A stretch of DNA of 34,617 nucleotides from Deltaproteobacteria bacterium (GCA_016218725.1 JACRDB010000073.1:1-34617); one strand, 5' to 3'. Positions 17,325 through 25,828 are shown, counted from the first letter of the stretch. A program made the numbers and translations. The notes: a model not told the origin generated them from the sequence alone.

Positions 17325-17642
17325 ATGAAGCGATGGATCGTGACCGCCGCGGTGTTGTGCGCGGCGCTTGGGGCGGGCGGCGCGGCGAGCGCGCAGAACG
17401 CGGGCACCGAGGCGCCGTCGCCCGCGCCTGGCACGCAGCCCCCGTCGGCGGAGGCCGCCGGGAGCCGTCTTGAGGGGGGCCGCCGGGTGTACACCAGCAC
17501 GGTGATCGTGGTGACGGGGGAGATCCAGCGGCCCTACGCGTTCTCCGTCTCGAGCCGCTCGAGCCTGGGGTACACGTACTTCGACGCGCCGATCTCGTTC
17601 CTGCGGGAGATCCTGGACGCGGTGCGCCGCGCGCCGTTCTGA
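17325..17642 (+). CDS. Small secreted protein at the end of the Glt-like operon (GltF/CglF position)
   Basis: A 105-residue exported protein. The ATG at 17325 is preceded by AAGGAGAG at ideal distance, so it is preferred over the in-frame GTG at 17301, which overlaps the upstream stop. The signal peptide ends at about residue 23 (ASA/QNA). After a short Pro/Ala/Glu linker, the C-terminal 55 residues hold two or three strands and a closing helix (VIVVTGEIQRPYAF through FLREILDAVRRAPF). In Myxococcus xanthus, gltE is followed by the small gene gltF, also called cglF as I recall; this gene sits in the same place and has a similar layout, but I cannot confirm homology. It is the last gene before the strand changes. 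Confidence 0.6.
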   Translation: MKRWIVTAAVLCAALGAGGAASAQNAGTEAPSPAPGTQPPSAEAAGSRLEGGRRVYTSTVIVVTGEIQRPYAFSVSSRSSLGYTYFDAPISFLREILDAVRRAPF

Positions 17643-17712
17643 CCGGGGGTGCGTTGGGCTGAAGTGGTTTGAGGTGAGGGACCGCGGTGCGAGCGATCCC
17701 TCCGTGGAAGTG

Positions 17713-17744
17713 CACCCGCCTGGAGGGGGCACCCGGAGCGGGTG
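17713..17744. terminator. Inverted repeat between convergent genes
   Basis: A perfect 7-bp stem, CACCCGC (17713-17719) and GCGGGTG (17738-17744), with an 18-base GC-rich loop, lies two bases before the stop of the minus-strand VOC gene and 70 bases after the operon's last stop. The position suits a bidirectional transcription end. There is no U-tract, so factor-dependent or structural termination would be needed. Confidence 0.35.
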
Positions 17745-17746
17745 TC

Positions 17747-18499
17747 TCAGGCGGCGGGCGGAGCGCTCTCGAAGAGCGAGAGCACCGCGCCGGTGGGGTC
17801 TTGCGTGACCGAGAAGCTCCCGACGGTGGGCACATCGATGCGCTCCATGAGCACCTTGCCGCCGTTGCGAGTGACGCGCGCGTTGGCGTCCGCGAGGCGG
17901 TCGACCACTACGTAGGTGGCCCAGTGCGGCGGCGCGCCCGGCGGCGCGGTGAAGACGCTCCCCACGGGCGCGCCCTCCCACTCGAAGACGTCCATGGCCC
18001 CGGTGCTGCCGAAGGGGCGGCTCTGCCAGCCCACCACGGCGGAGTAGAACGCCTTGGCCGCGGCCGGGTCCGTGGTGTTGAGCTGCTCCCAGCAGAACTG
18101 CCCTACCTCGGCCTTCTCCGGGAGCTTGCGGTCGACCTGGTCCTTGAAGACCGTGAACGCCGCGCCCTGCGGGTCCAGCGCCACGGCGAAGCGGCCGATG
18201 TTCGGGATGTCCTGCGGGCCCATCATCACCTTGCCGCCCGCGGAGGTCACCCTCCGGGCCGCGGCGTCCACGTCGTCCACGCCGACGTACACCGCCCAGT
18301 GCGACACGGGCACGCCGGGCGGCAGGCCCATGATCCCGCAGACCTCGCGCTCCCCGGCGCTCACCAGGTGGTAGGCCATCCCCTGGAAGTCCACGGTCTT
18401 GTACTTCCAGCCCAGCACCTCGCCGTAGTAGCGCAGCGCCGCGGCTGGATCCGCCGTGAGGAGCTCGCGCCAGACAAACCTACCCGCTTGATTGCTCAT
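17747..18499 (-). CDS. VOC-family protein with two glyoxalase-like domains
   Basis: A 250-residue cytoplasmic protein with two tandem VOC (glyoxalase/bleomycin-resistance/dioxygenase) domains, about residues 5-118 and 128-246. Each shows the family pattern: F.W.EL.T.D...A..FY..V.GW near the start, HW..YV.VDD.D.....V...GGKV in the middle, and F.V..DP.GA...LF at the end. Proteins of this two-domain form are common; most have no assigned substrate. The ATG at 18499 has a GGGGA site upstream. Longer in-frame extensions upstream lie in the promoter region and lack domain content. It is a single gene, divergent from the lipoprotein at 18684. Confidence 0.88.
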   Translation of the reverse strand: MSNQAGRFVWRELLTADPAAALRYYGEVLGWKYKTVDFQGMAYHLVSAGEREVCGIMGLPPGVPVSHWAVYVGVDDVDAAARRVTSAGGKVMMGPQDIPNIGRFAVALDPQGAAFTVFKDQVDRKLPEKAEVGQFCWEQLNTTDPAAAKAFYSAVVGWQSRPFGSTGAMDVFEWEGAPVGSVFTAPPGAPPHWATYVVVDRLADANARVTRNGGKVLMERIDVPTVGSFSVTQDPTGAVLSLFESAPPAA

Positions 18500-18559
18500 G
18501 GTGTTCCCCTGTGTGGTGCCCCCGGAGGGCGGGCGAACATTCGTCCAGGTACCCCCCTG

Positions 18560-18581
18560 TGTCAAATTTTCGGCATGCCGA
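18560..18581 (-). promoter_or_regulatory. Palindrome and -35-like element upstream of the VOC gene
   Basis: A perfect 12-bp palindrome TCGGCATGCCGA (18570-18581), flanked by T-runs, lies directly upstream of a minus-strand TTGACA (18565-18560). The stretch is locally AT-rich. It looks like an operator placed just behind a -35 box; the -10 is not convincing (around 18540). Confidence 0.35.
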
Positions 18582-18683
18582 TTTTTCCTGGAGCTCCAGC
18601 GCCGCTGCGAGGCCGTCATTGACGGGCCGGAAGGAAGGTTGTTAGCGTGGGGCCCAGGCTTTCCGTTCAAAGGGCAGTGCTTC

Positions 18684-19202
18684 ATGGCGCGTGGTCGATG
18701 GCTTCTTCTGGCGGGCCTCTGGGCCCTGGGAGCATGCAGCGACCCGGCCCCACCGGACACGGACAGCGCCCCACAGGACACCACAGCGCCGGACACCACC
18801 CCACAGGACAGCACACCCCCGCCGGACACGGCCGCGCAGGACAGCGGCGCGGACACGGGGGCGCCGGACATGGGGGCGCCGGACACCGGACCCATGGACA
18901 CGGCGCTGCCTGACACGGCGGTGCTGGACGCGCCCTCGGACACGGCGGTCACGGACACGGGGGCCACGGACACCGGGCTCACGGACGCAGGCGGGGATGT
19001 GTGCGAGGGCTCGGCGTGCCCCGGGGCGGGGGTGCGGGGGCACACGGCGACGGGGCTGGTCGGGGTGGGGGACCTCTTGCGGTCGCCGAGCTACCGGCTG
19101 GTGTCCACGCTGGGGCAGGGGTCCATCCATCAAGCGGTCCTTCGGTCTCCGAGCTATCGCCTCCAGGGCGGCCTGGTCGGGGCCAGCGGCGGGAGGCGAT
19201 GA
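18684..19202 (+). CDS. Lipoprotein with Asp/Thr/Pro linker and SPSYRL motifs
   Basis: A 172-residue predicted lipoprotein. The signal ends in ALGACS (Cys18). A very long low-complexity linker made of PDT, QDT and related units spans about residues 20-110. The folded part is short and has a CEGSAC pair and two copies of RSPSYRL (about residues 132-138 and 154-160), each followed by a turn and Gly/Leu. SPSYRL-type repeats occur in short myxobacterial surface proteins of unknown role. The ATG at 18684 is chosen because it begins the signal peptide; earlier in-frame codons lie in the regulatory region. The next gene starts 32 bases after the stop on the same strand. Confidence 0.7.
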   Translation: MARGRWLLLAGLWALGACSDPAPPDTDSAPQDTTAPDTTPQDSTPPPDTAAQDSGADTGAPDMGAPDTGPMDTALPDTAVLDAPSDTAVTDTGATDTGLTDAGGDVCEGSACPGAGVRGHTATGLVGVGDLLRSPSYRLVSTLGQGSIHQAVLRSPSYRLQGGLVGASGGRR

Positions 19203-19234
19203 CGGTGTTGTCAGAGAGAACACGGGAGCGAGCG

Positions 19235-20677
19235 ATGAAGAGGTCAAGCGGGGCTCTGGGCTGGGTGGCGCTGGCGCTGGCGCTGGCGTGCGCTCCGCGC
19301 GAGGCCGGGGCGCAGGTGCCGCAGACGCTGGTGCACCAGGGCCGGCTCCTGACGCCCGCGGGCGCGGCGGTCACGGGCATGCTCATGGTCACCTACCGGA
19401 TCTATGACGCGCCCACGGGTGGCATGGCGCTGTGGAGCGAGACGCACTCGCTCACCTTCGATGACGGGTATTTCTCCGTGGCGCTCGGGAGCATGTCCAT
19501 GTTCCCCAGCACGCTGTTCAACGGGCGCCCGAGGTTCCTCGGGGTGACCGTGGGGACGGACCCGGAGATGACCCCGCGGGAGCTCGTGGCCAGCGTGCCG
19601 TACGCCCTGATGGCCGGGGACGTCACCGGGGACATCCACCCGGCGAGCGTGTCCGTGGGCGGGCGCACGGTGATCGACGCCATGGGGCGCTGGGTGGGCG
19701 GCTCCATGGGCGGCTCCGAGGCCTTCTCGGGCTGCCCCGAGGGGCTGCTCATGAGCGGCGTGTGCGTGGCCCACATCGACAACTCCACGGGCACGGACTG
19801 GAACAGCGCGGCGTCGACGTGCGCGGGCTTCCGCTCGGACCTGTGCACGGCCACGCAGTACCTGGCCGTGCGGGACGACCAGTACGGCGGCGGGCGCAAC
19901 CTCTTCCTCGGGGCCTCCGGCCGGCGCACGCCGATCTGGAGCGCCCACTTCTCGGACAACGACGCGGACCGCCTGGGCTTCATCCTCCGCACCGCCGACG
20001 ACCCGACGATCTCCAACATGTACGGCTTCGCGTGCTGCGTGAACAACACCCCGCCGGAGTTCCGGGCGCGGGGCTTCCTGGTGCCCGCCATGGGCATGAC
20101 CGACCGCGGGATCCTGGTCACCTACCTCAACAACCGCGAGGAGACGCACCTCCAGACGGCGGTGTCCATCTGCACGTCGCTGCGCTCGGACCTGTGCTCC
20201 ACGGCGCAGTACGTGACCCTCAACGACGCCGGGCGCTTCGGCGCCACCGTGCGCCGCCTCGCCAACAACCTCTCGGACGACGACTCCGAGCGCTTCGACC
20301 CCATCCTGGGGACCAACACCTCGGACAACCCGAGCCTGTCGGACAACTGGGCCTTCGCGTGCTGCGCGTCGCAGCGCTCGTCGGACCCGTCGTGCCCGGG
20401 CGGGATGAACCTGAACAACGTGTGCGTGGTGGAGCTGCACACCACCGAGGACTCGAGCTTCATCGAGGCTGCCCGGGCCTGCGCGCGCCGCGGCGCGGAC
20501 ATCTGCACCAACAGCCAGATGCAGGGCATCCGGAACGCCGGGCGCTTCGCCGCCGTGCGCGCCTGGACCAACAACGGCGCCGACAACGACTCGAACCGCG
20601 TCGGGGGCCTGCTCTCCTCCATGCCCGACGACCCGAACCCCGTCACCGACCGCTTCGGCTACGCCTGCTGCCAGTAG
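19235..20677 (+). CDS. Secreted Cys-rich protein with three tandem repeats
   Basis: A 480-residue exported protein. The ATG at 19235 follows a GGGAG site and begins a signal peptide ending near residue 26 (AGA/QVP). The first 120 residues form the domain VPQTLVHQGRLL...G....TYRIYDA..GG..LW.E, common at the start of deltaproteobacterial surface proteins. Residues of about 165-480 contain three related units of about 100 residues. Each has A...C, a basic stretch with DLC or DIC and a Q-Y or Q-M pair, an N-D-rich loop, and a closing ACC. The conserved cysteines suggest disulfide-stabilised modules of unknown ligand. It converges with the STAS-like gene, 7 bases apart. Confidence 0.7.
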   Translation: MKRSSGALGWVALALALACAPREAGAQVPQTLVHQGRLLTPAGAAVTGMLMVTYRIYDAPTGGMALWSETHSLTFDDGYFSVALGSMSMFPSTLFNGRPRFLGVTVGTDPEMTPRELVASVPYALMAGDVTGDIHPASVSVGGRTVIDAMGRWVGGSMGGSEAFSGCPEGLLMSGVCVAHIDNSTGTDWNSAASTCAGFRSDLCTATQYLAVRDDQYGGGRNLFLGASGRRTPIWSAHFSDNDADRLGFILRTADDPTISNMYGFACCVNNTPPEFRARGFLVPAMGMTDRGILVTYLNNREETHLQTAVSICTSLRSDLCSTAQYVTLNDAGRFGATVRRLANNLSDDDSERFDPILGTNTSDNPSLSDNWAFACCASQRSSDPSCPGGMNLNNVCVVELHTTEDSSFIEAARACARRGADICTNSQMQGIRNAGRFAAVRAWTNNGADNDSNRVGGLLSSMPDDPNPVTDRFGYACCQ

Positions 20678-20684
20678 GCGGCCG

Positions 20685-21119
20685 CTATGCGGCGCGCGTG
20701 ACGCCGCGCACGGGCGTGTTGCGGCGCGCGCGCGTGGCGCCGTCCACGAAGGACAGGGCCTCTTCTCGCGAGGCGAAGGACAGGCTCTGCACCCACGGCA
20801 GCAGCACCGTCGCCACGCGCGTAAAGGCCGCCACCGTCGGGCTCCGGGTCACCAGCGCCGAGGCGCGGACGCCCCGCGCATGGGCGCGGGTCCACTCGAT
20901 CCCCAGGGCCACCCCGCCGGCGTCGTAGCCCGTCACCCCGGCGGCGTCCCAGAGCGTGGCGCCCACCGCGGGGTGCGCCTCCAGGAGCGCCGCGCCCTGC
21001 GCCAGCGCCCGCTTGAGGAGCCCGCGGGTCACGTACCCCCGGAGCCGGAACTCCAGCACCTGCGGCGTCAGGAGCAGCACCTTCACCTCGCCCTGGAGCA
21101 GCTCCTCCCTCGCGGCCAT
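20685..21119 (-). CDS. STAS/SpoIIAA-like single-domain protein
   Basis: A 144-residue cytoplasmic protein. The ATG at 21119 has a GGGGAGG region upstream and starts the domain; a GTG at 21170 would only add 17 polar residues. The pattern strand, helix (RGLLKRALAQGAALLEAH), strand (ATLWDAAGVTGYDAGGVALG), helix and strand resembles the STAS/SpoIIAA-like fold of anti-sigma antagonists and related proteins of unknown function. The conserved phosphoserine of true anti-sigma antagonists is not evident. No anti-sigma factor gene is beside it. It lies 99 bases downstream of the amylase fusion on the same strand. Confidence 0.5.
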   Translation of the reverse strand: MAAREELLQGEVKVLLLTPQVLEFRLRGYVTRGLLKRALAQGAALLEAHPAVGATLWDAAGVTGYDAGGVALGIEWTRAHARGVRASALVTRSPTVAAFTRVATVLLPWVQSLSFASREEALSFVDGATRARRNTPVRGVTRAA

Positions 21120-21218
21120 CGTCCTCGCCTCCCCCTGCGAGGGTGTCGGTACCCCACCGAACCCCTCCACCCTTCAACCATGGCACCATCGCTGACCCGC
21201 GCGCAAGTCCCTCGCTGC

Positions 21219-24200
21219 CTACCGCACGAAGATCGAGCTGCCCCGAGGCCGCATCGGAATTTCCAGGCTGCCGCCCCGGGCCGTGACCGAGGGCCCCCCC
21301 AGCGCGTCCCGGAGCACCGTGCCCTCGGGCACCCCGAGCTCCCGCGGGAGCCGCACGGTGACCATCCGGGCCGTGGTCCCGCGGTTCAGGGCCACCAGGG
21401 CCACGTCGGCGCTCGCGCCTCGGGCGTAGACGTACCCGTCGCCGTCGGTGTGGAGGGACCTGCGGGCTCCACGCCGCAGGCCGGGGTGCGTGGCCCGGAG
21501 GCGCCCGACGGCGCGGACGTGCTCCAGGAGGCGGGTCTCCTCCGCGGTGAGCTGCGCGCCGAAGCGCATGGGGCGGCGGTTGTCGGGGTCCGCGGCGCCG
21601 GTCATGCCGAGCTCGTCGCCGTAGTAGATGAGGGGGACGCCGCGCTGGGTGAGGAGGAAGGTGAAGGCCAGGGCGACGCGCTCGTAGGGCTCTGGTCCCG
21701 CGGGGGCGCCGGGCGGGGCGCGGTAGCCCTGCTCGCGGGTGTCGCCCATGAGCTGCCCGGCGGCGTGGGACATGAAGCGCTCGACGTCGTGGTTGCCGAG
21801 GAAGGGAGACATGACCGCGTCGCCGTAGGCGCGCTCGCTGGCGGCGACGGCGTTGTCCAGGTCCCCGAGGGTGCCGCGGTTGCGGGCGAAGGCCTCCAGG
21901 ATGGTCCAGAAGAGGGGGAAATCGAACTGGGCGTGGAGCTCCCTGGGGGAGACGTAGGCGCGCACGAGGTCGCGCCCGTCGGCGCCGGTGAAGGTCTCGC
22001 CGACGGTGTAGTACCGGGTGTTGCCGCGCTCCAGCTCGGCGATGCGGGCGCGGAGCGTGGTGCTGGCGATGTGCTGCATGTGCTTGACGGCGTCCACCCG
22101 GAAGCCATCGAGGTCGGCCTCGACGAGCCACCACAGCGCGTCGGAGATCATCTGGTCGACGGCGGGCATGGTGGTCCAGTTGACGTCCGGGAGGTAGTCC
22201 GTGAACCAGCAGTCCAGGGCGTGGCTGTCCCAGTCGCAGCCGGGGCCGCCGCAGACGCAGCTCCCGTCGCCGTTGAACCACCGGTCCCGGGCGTGGTCCC
22301 GGTAGTACGGGTGCTCGCGGTGGAGCTGGTTCTGCACCAGGTCCACGAGCACCCGGATGCCCCGGCGGTGGGCCTCGGCGGTGAGCTCCCGGAGCGTGGC
22401 CAGCGTGCCGAAGTGGGGCTCCACCTCCCGCGGCGCCGAGGGCCAGTACCCGTGGTAGCCCGTGTACATCCGCCCGTCGCTCCCGCGGCCCAGGGCGTGC
22501 GTGTTGCGGTTGGCCGGCGACAGCCACAGGACCCGCACCCCGAGGCGCTCGAAGTACCCGTCCCGCAGGGCCGCCAGCGCCCCTGCGAAGTCCCCGCCGA
22601 AGTAGTCCGCGCGCGGGTCCGTGCCGCCGACGCGCCCGTCGTTGGTGGTGTCCCCATTGCGGAAGCGGTCCGTGAAGACGAAGTACATCGGCCCGTCGCC
22701 CCACTCGTAGGGCTCCTCCTCGACCCACATGGGGAGGATCACCTCCCGGGCCTGACGCCCCGAGGCGCTCCGGGCGTTCACCCGGAAGGTGTACTTCGTC
22801 CGGGGGAGGCCGGTGACGCGCACCGTGGCCCGGCCCGTGGCGCGGTCCGTGGTCACGCTCCCCGCGGGGAGCGCCCCGGGGGACACCGTGGCCGTCACGC
22901 CCGCGGCGTCCAGGCCCCGGCGCTCGGAGCCGTCGAGGTACTGGAGCTCCAGGGTGACGGCGCCGTCGGGGGTGGCCTCGGCGCGGAGCACCTGGAGCTC
23001 CGGGTCACGGCAGTCGGGCACCTCCACGCGGGAGTTCTCCACGTCGCCCACGTACCTGGTCAGCCCGTGCGAGGGGTCCAGCGCCCAGGCGCCGTCGGCG
23101 AAGAACTTGTAGCCGTAGTCCCCGGGCGGGAGGTTCAGCTCCGCGCGGTACGTGTTGCTGAAGAGCCCGTCGCTCATCGGGTCCGCGGTGGTGGAGAAGC
23201 GGTTCCACTCGCCCGCCACGGCCACCCTCGCGGCCTGGCGCCCGAGGGCGTAGGCGAAGCTCGTCCCGCAGTGCCTCGCCGGGAGCCCTCGGAGGCTCCC
23301 CGCGTCCCCGGGCGCCGCGTCGGCCCCGGGGGGCCCGTCCTGCGGCGTGAGGGAGGTGTCCGCCCCGCCGTCCGTCGGCCTGTCCGTTGAAGTATCTATT
23401 GAAATATCCGTTGAAGTATCCGTTGAAACGTCCCCAACGACGTCCTCCGTAGGGATCCCGGTGTCTGGCAGGAGGCGCTGGGTCTGGTCCTCGCAGGCGC
23501 ACAAGCCGAGCGTGAGGGCGAGGGCGGCGACCTCACCCCCCCGGCCCCCTCTCCCTGTCGAGAGAGGGGGAGCCAGAGGGTCCGAGGGTCGGCCGCTCCT
23601 CCCACTTCTCCTCCCGCTTCTCCTCCCCCCTCTCTCGACAGGGAGAGGGGGGCTGGGGGGGTGAGGTCGCCGCACAAGAGCCGCCACCACCAGGATCACC
23701 CACCAGGGTGCGCCCCGGGGGACGCCGGGGCGCGCGTCGCAGCGGGCCTCGGCGCCGGGGGCGCCGGGGGCATCTAGCGCCGGGCGGTACTCCAGGGCGC
23801 TCATGGTGGAGCGGGTCTCCGGCGGGAAGCACGGGTCCGTGGCGGGCGGTGGGTCCGCGCGCTCCTGCAGGGCCAGCAGGTACGCCCCGGCGCCAAAGCC
23901 CACCATGGGGATGGCGCCTACGTAGTCCGCGTTCTCGCGGTGGTAGAGCTCCGCGTGGAGGTTGAGGTTGTGGGCGGCCTGCTGGGTGACCCAGGCCAGG
24001 AGCTCGTCGGCCTCCTCCGCGCGGCCCATGCGGCGCAGGGCGGAGGCCACCCGGAGGTCGATGAAGACCCACTCCTGGTTGTCGTAGCCGCCGCCGTCGT
24101 CGTTGCGGAAGTACCCGCGGCCGCCGGGGGCGCGGAGGTGACGCAGCTCCGCCACGGTGTCCCGCGCGAGGGCGCCCCGCGGGTCGATGAGCCCGAAATT

Positions 24201-25772
24201 GATGGCCTCCACCACGGCGGCGTCGCGCGCCCCGCGCATGCCACGGAGCTCCTCCAGGCTCTGGGCCAGGCCCCCGCTGGGGAGCACCAGGTGGCGCACG
24301 ATGGCGTCGCGCAGGGCGCGCGCGGCGGGGGCATCACCCGCGTCGCAGAGCCCGCGGGCGCCGGTGATGGAGGTGTAGGCGAACTGCTTCTGCTGGCCGT
24401 TCCAGTGGACCTCCCAGATGGACGAGTCCGGCGCCAGGAGGCCGTTGGGGGCGACGAGCCCCCGGAGCGTCTCGGCGGCGCGGTCCAGGTCCCGGCGCCC
24501 GGCGGCGCGGGAGGCCCAGAGGGCGAGGCCGAAGCCGTCGAACTCGATGTTCGGGCCGTTCTCGTTGAAGTCCGTCTCCTCCTCGCCGTTGCCGAAGTAG
24601 CGCACCACGGAGACCGGGTAGTCCCGGCCGACGTACTCCCGGTAGCGCCCCACGCGGGCCCCGGCCCAGAAGTCCACGGCGCGGGCGGCCTCGTCGCGGT
24701 GCCCGGCGCGCTGGAGGGCCACGGTGGCGTAGGCCATGTCCCGCACCCAGGAGATCCACCAGATGCCGGGCGGCAGCGACGCCACGATGGCGCCGCGGCC
24801 CATGCCCGGCTCGCGCACCTGGCCCATGCGCAGCACCGCCTCGGACTGGCGCCACACGCGCGCCTCCAGCGCGTCGAGGCCGCGCGGAGGCGGGGTCCTC
24901 CAGGCGGTCCATTGCGCGCGCTCGGCCTCCAGGAGGGCCTCCGCGGAGCGCCCCGAGGTGTAGGCGCGGGCCCGGGCGTCGTCCGCGAGGGTCACCAGCA
25001 CGCCCACCCAGCGCGAGGCCCCGGGGGAGAGCTCCGGGAGCGCCCACTGGTAGCCCGGGACCACGTCGTCGCGAGGGCCGGAGTCGTCCAGGTCCGTGAG
25101 GTCCCCGCCCTGGAGGCCGATGGTGTAGGGGTTGTCGGGGGAGACCCCGTGGTGCGTGGTGGGCACAAGCGGGAGGTAGCGCAAGGTGAGCCCCGAGGGC
25201 CCCGTCTCGGTGAAGGCGCCGGTCATGGGGTCACGCCGGGCGCGCTCTGCGCGGGCGTCGGGGACCGGGGCGTCGCCGGGGCCTCGGCGCTCGGTGCCCG
25301 CCCCGAGGTGGAAATTCAAGAGGGCGTACACGGCCGCGTTGCGCTGGACCGCGCCGGAGACGTTGGTGACCCGGAGCGCGAGCACCACCGCGGGGGCCTC
25401 CAGGCCGAAGGGGGAGAAGACAAAGGTCTCGGCGCGCAGGGGTCCGACGCGCTGGGTGGCGTGGACGATGCCGCTGTCGTCCAGGTACTCCAGGTGGTCG
25501 ATGGGCGCGGCCCCGAGCCAGCGGGAGCCCCCGCCCGCGCGGACGCCGAAATAGGCGTCGTGGGCCAGGTTGCGGGTCTCGGTCCGGGCGTCCACGGCGC
25601 GGTAGGGGTGGTCGGTGAAGAGGTCGAGGCGCTGCGAGTCCCCGTTGAACACCGCGAAACCAAAGCCATTTCCGGTCGGGAGCTGGCGGAAGCTCGGGTG
25701 CGGGTGGACGGCCCCGGCGGGGCGGGCGAGGAGCACCGTACACAGCGCCGCGAGGGCTCGAAGGAAGCGCAT
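21219..25772 (-). CDS. GH15-GH13 amylolytic fusion (glucoamylase-like plus alpha-amylase-like)
   Basis: One open frame of 1517 residues, signal peptide to about residue 21. The N-terminal half (about 22-690) is a GH15-type (alpha/alpha)6 enzyme, with WVRDMAYA near 344, SSIWEVHWNGQQKQFAYTS near 453 and LHAELYH near 607. It ends in a hydrophobic WWVILVVAALVRR like a surface tail. About 50 residues encoded by a palindromic repeat follow, then LALTLGLCAC, a lipobox-like remnant (near 758), and a Ser/Thr/Asp linker. The second half holds a CBM48-like beta domain and a GH13 barrel with DLVQNQ, DGFRVDAVKH (nucleophile near 1225), VGET (acid/base near 1258) and GNHD (near 1328). Both act on alpha-glucans. 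The signal and lipobox remnants argue that two genes were joined. Start at 25772; a GTG at 25808 only adds polar residues. Confidence 0.8.
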   Translation of the reverse strand: MRFLRALAALCTVLLARPAGAVHPHPSFRQLPTGNGFGFAVFNGDSQRLDLFTDHPYRAVDARTETRNLAHDAYFGVRAGGGSRWLGAAPIDHLEYLDDSGIVHATQRVGPLRAETFVFSPFGLEAPAVVLALRVTNVSGAVQRNAAVYALLNFHLGAGTERRGPGDAPVPDARAERARRDPMTGAFTETGPSGLTLRYLPLVPTTHHGVSPDNPYTIGLQGGDLTDLDDSGPRDDVVPGYQWALPELSPGASRWVGVLVTLADDARARAYTSGRSAEALLEAERAQWTAWRTPPPRGLDALEARVWRQSEAVLRMGQVREPGMGRGAIVASLPPGIWWISWVRDMAYATVALQRAGHRDEAARAVDFWAGARVGRYREYVGRDYPVSVVRYFGNGEEETDFNENGPNIEFDGFGLALWASRAAGRRDLDRAAETLRGLVAPNGLLAPDSSIWEVHWNGQQKQFAYTSITGARGLCDAGDAPAARALRDAIVRHLVLPSGGLAQSLEELRGMRGARDAAVVEAINFGLIDPRGALARDTVAELRHLRAPGGRGYFRNDDGGGYDNQEWVFIDLRVASALRRMGRAEEADELLAWVTQQAAHNLNLHAELYHRENADYVGAIPMVGFGAGAYLLALQERADPPPATDPCFPPETRSTMSALEYRPALDAPGAPGAEARCDARPGVPRGAPWWVILVVAALVRRPHPPSPPLPVERGGRRSGRRSGRSGRPSDPLAPPLSTGRGGRGGEVAALALTLGLCACEDQTQRLLPDTGIPTEDVVGDVSTDTSTDISIDTSTDRPTDGGADTSLTPQDGPPGADAAPGDAGSLRGLPARHCGTSFAYALGRQAARVAVAGEWNRFSTTADPMSDGLFSNTYRAELNLPPGDYGYKFFADGAWALDPSHGLTRYVGDVENSRVEVPDCRDPELQVLRAEATPDGAVTLELQYLDGSERRGLDAAGVTATVSPGALPAGSVTTDRATGRATVRVTGLPRTKYTFRVNARSASGRQAREVILPMWVEEEPYEWGDGPMYFVFTDRFRNGDTTNDGRVGGTDPRADYFGGDFAGALAALRDGYFERLGVRVLWLSPANRNTHALGRGSDGRMYTGYHGYWPSAPREVEPHFGTLATLRELTAEAHRRGIRVLVDLVQNQLHREHPYYRDHARDRWFNGDGSCVCGGPGCDWDSHALDCWFTDYLPDVNWTTMPAVDQMISDALWWLVEADLDGFRVDAVKHMQHIASTTLRARIAELERGNTRYYTVGETFTGADGRDLVRAYVSPRELHAQFDFPLFWTILEAFARNRGTLGDLDNAVAASERAYGDAVMSPFLGNHDVERFMSHAAGQLMGDTREQGYRAPPGAPAGPEPYERVALAFTFLLTQRGVPLIYYGDELGMTGAADPDNRRPMRFGAQLTAEETRLLEHVRAVGRLRATHPGLRRGARRSLHTDGDGYVYARGASADVALVALNRGTTARMVTVRLPRELGVPEGTVLRDALGGPSVTARGGSLEIPMRPRGSSIFVR
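23384..23431 (-). repeat. 12-bp tandem repeat in the amylase linker
   Basis: Four 12-bp copies related to CCGTTGAAGTAT on the plus strand (23384, 23396, 23408, 23420) encode the Ser-Thr-Asp-Thr linker of the GH13 half. They are clearly more AT-rich than the surroundings. The first and third are identical; the others differ at three or four positions. Confidence 0.9.
23524..23673. repeat. 150-bp palindromic repeat element inside the GH15-GH13 frame
   Basis: The ends GCGGCGACCTCAC and GTGAGGTCGCCGC are perfect inverted repeats, and the arms (about 45 bp each) are nearly perfect complements. Each arm also has an internal hairpin (CCTCTC and GAGAGG around a short loop). The middle is about 52 bp, with a Pro/Gly/Ser/Arg-type purine repeat. 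A related element lies at 34368-34476. The structure is like a REP/BIME or MITE element. It stays in frame through the fusion. Confidence 0.85.
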
Positions 25773-25779
25773 GGCCACA

Positions 25780-25808
25780 ACCCAACCGCGCCCCGGCCCC
25801 GAGGTCAA
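25780..25808 (-). promoter_or_regulatory. Candidate promoter of the GH15-GH13 gene
   Basis: On the minus strand, TTGACC (25808-25803) is separated by 17 bases from TTGGGT (25785-25780), which ends 7 bases before the ATG at 25772. No Shine-Dalgarno precedes that start. The layout suggests a leaderless or very short-leader transcript. It overlaps the divergent regulator's upstream region. Confidence 0.35.
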
Positions 25809-25828
25809 GCGCCCGTGCGAGGGCGTCG

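Noticed and set aside
23460..23520. Separate GH13 lipoprotein gene starting within the element
   Set aside because: A lipobox-like LCAC is visible, but no ATG, GTG or TTG with a suitable n-region and ribosome site precedes it in frame. It was therefore kept as part of the fusion and reported as a finding.
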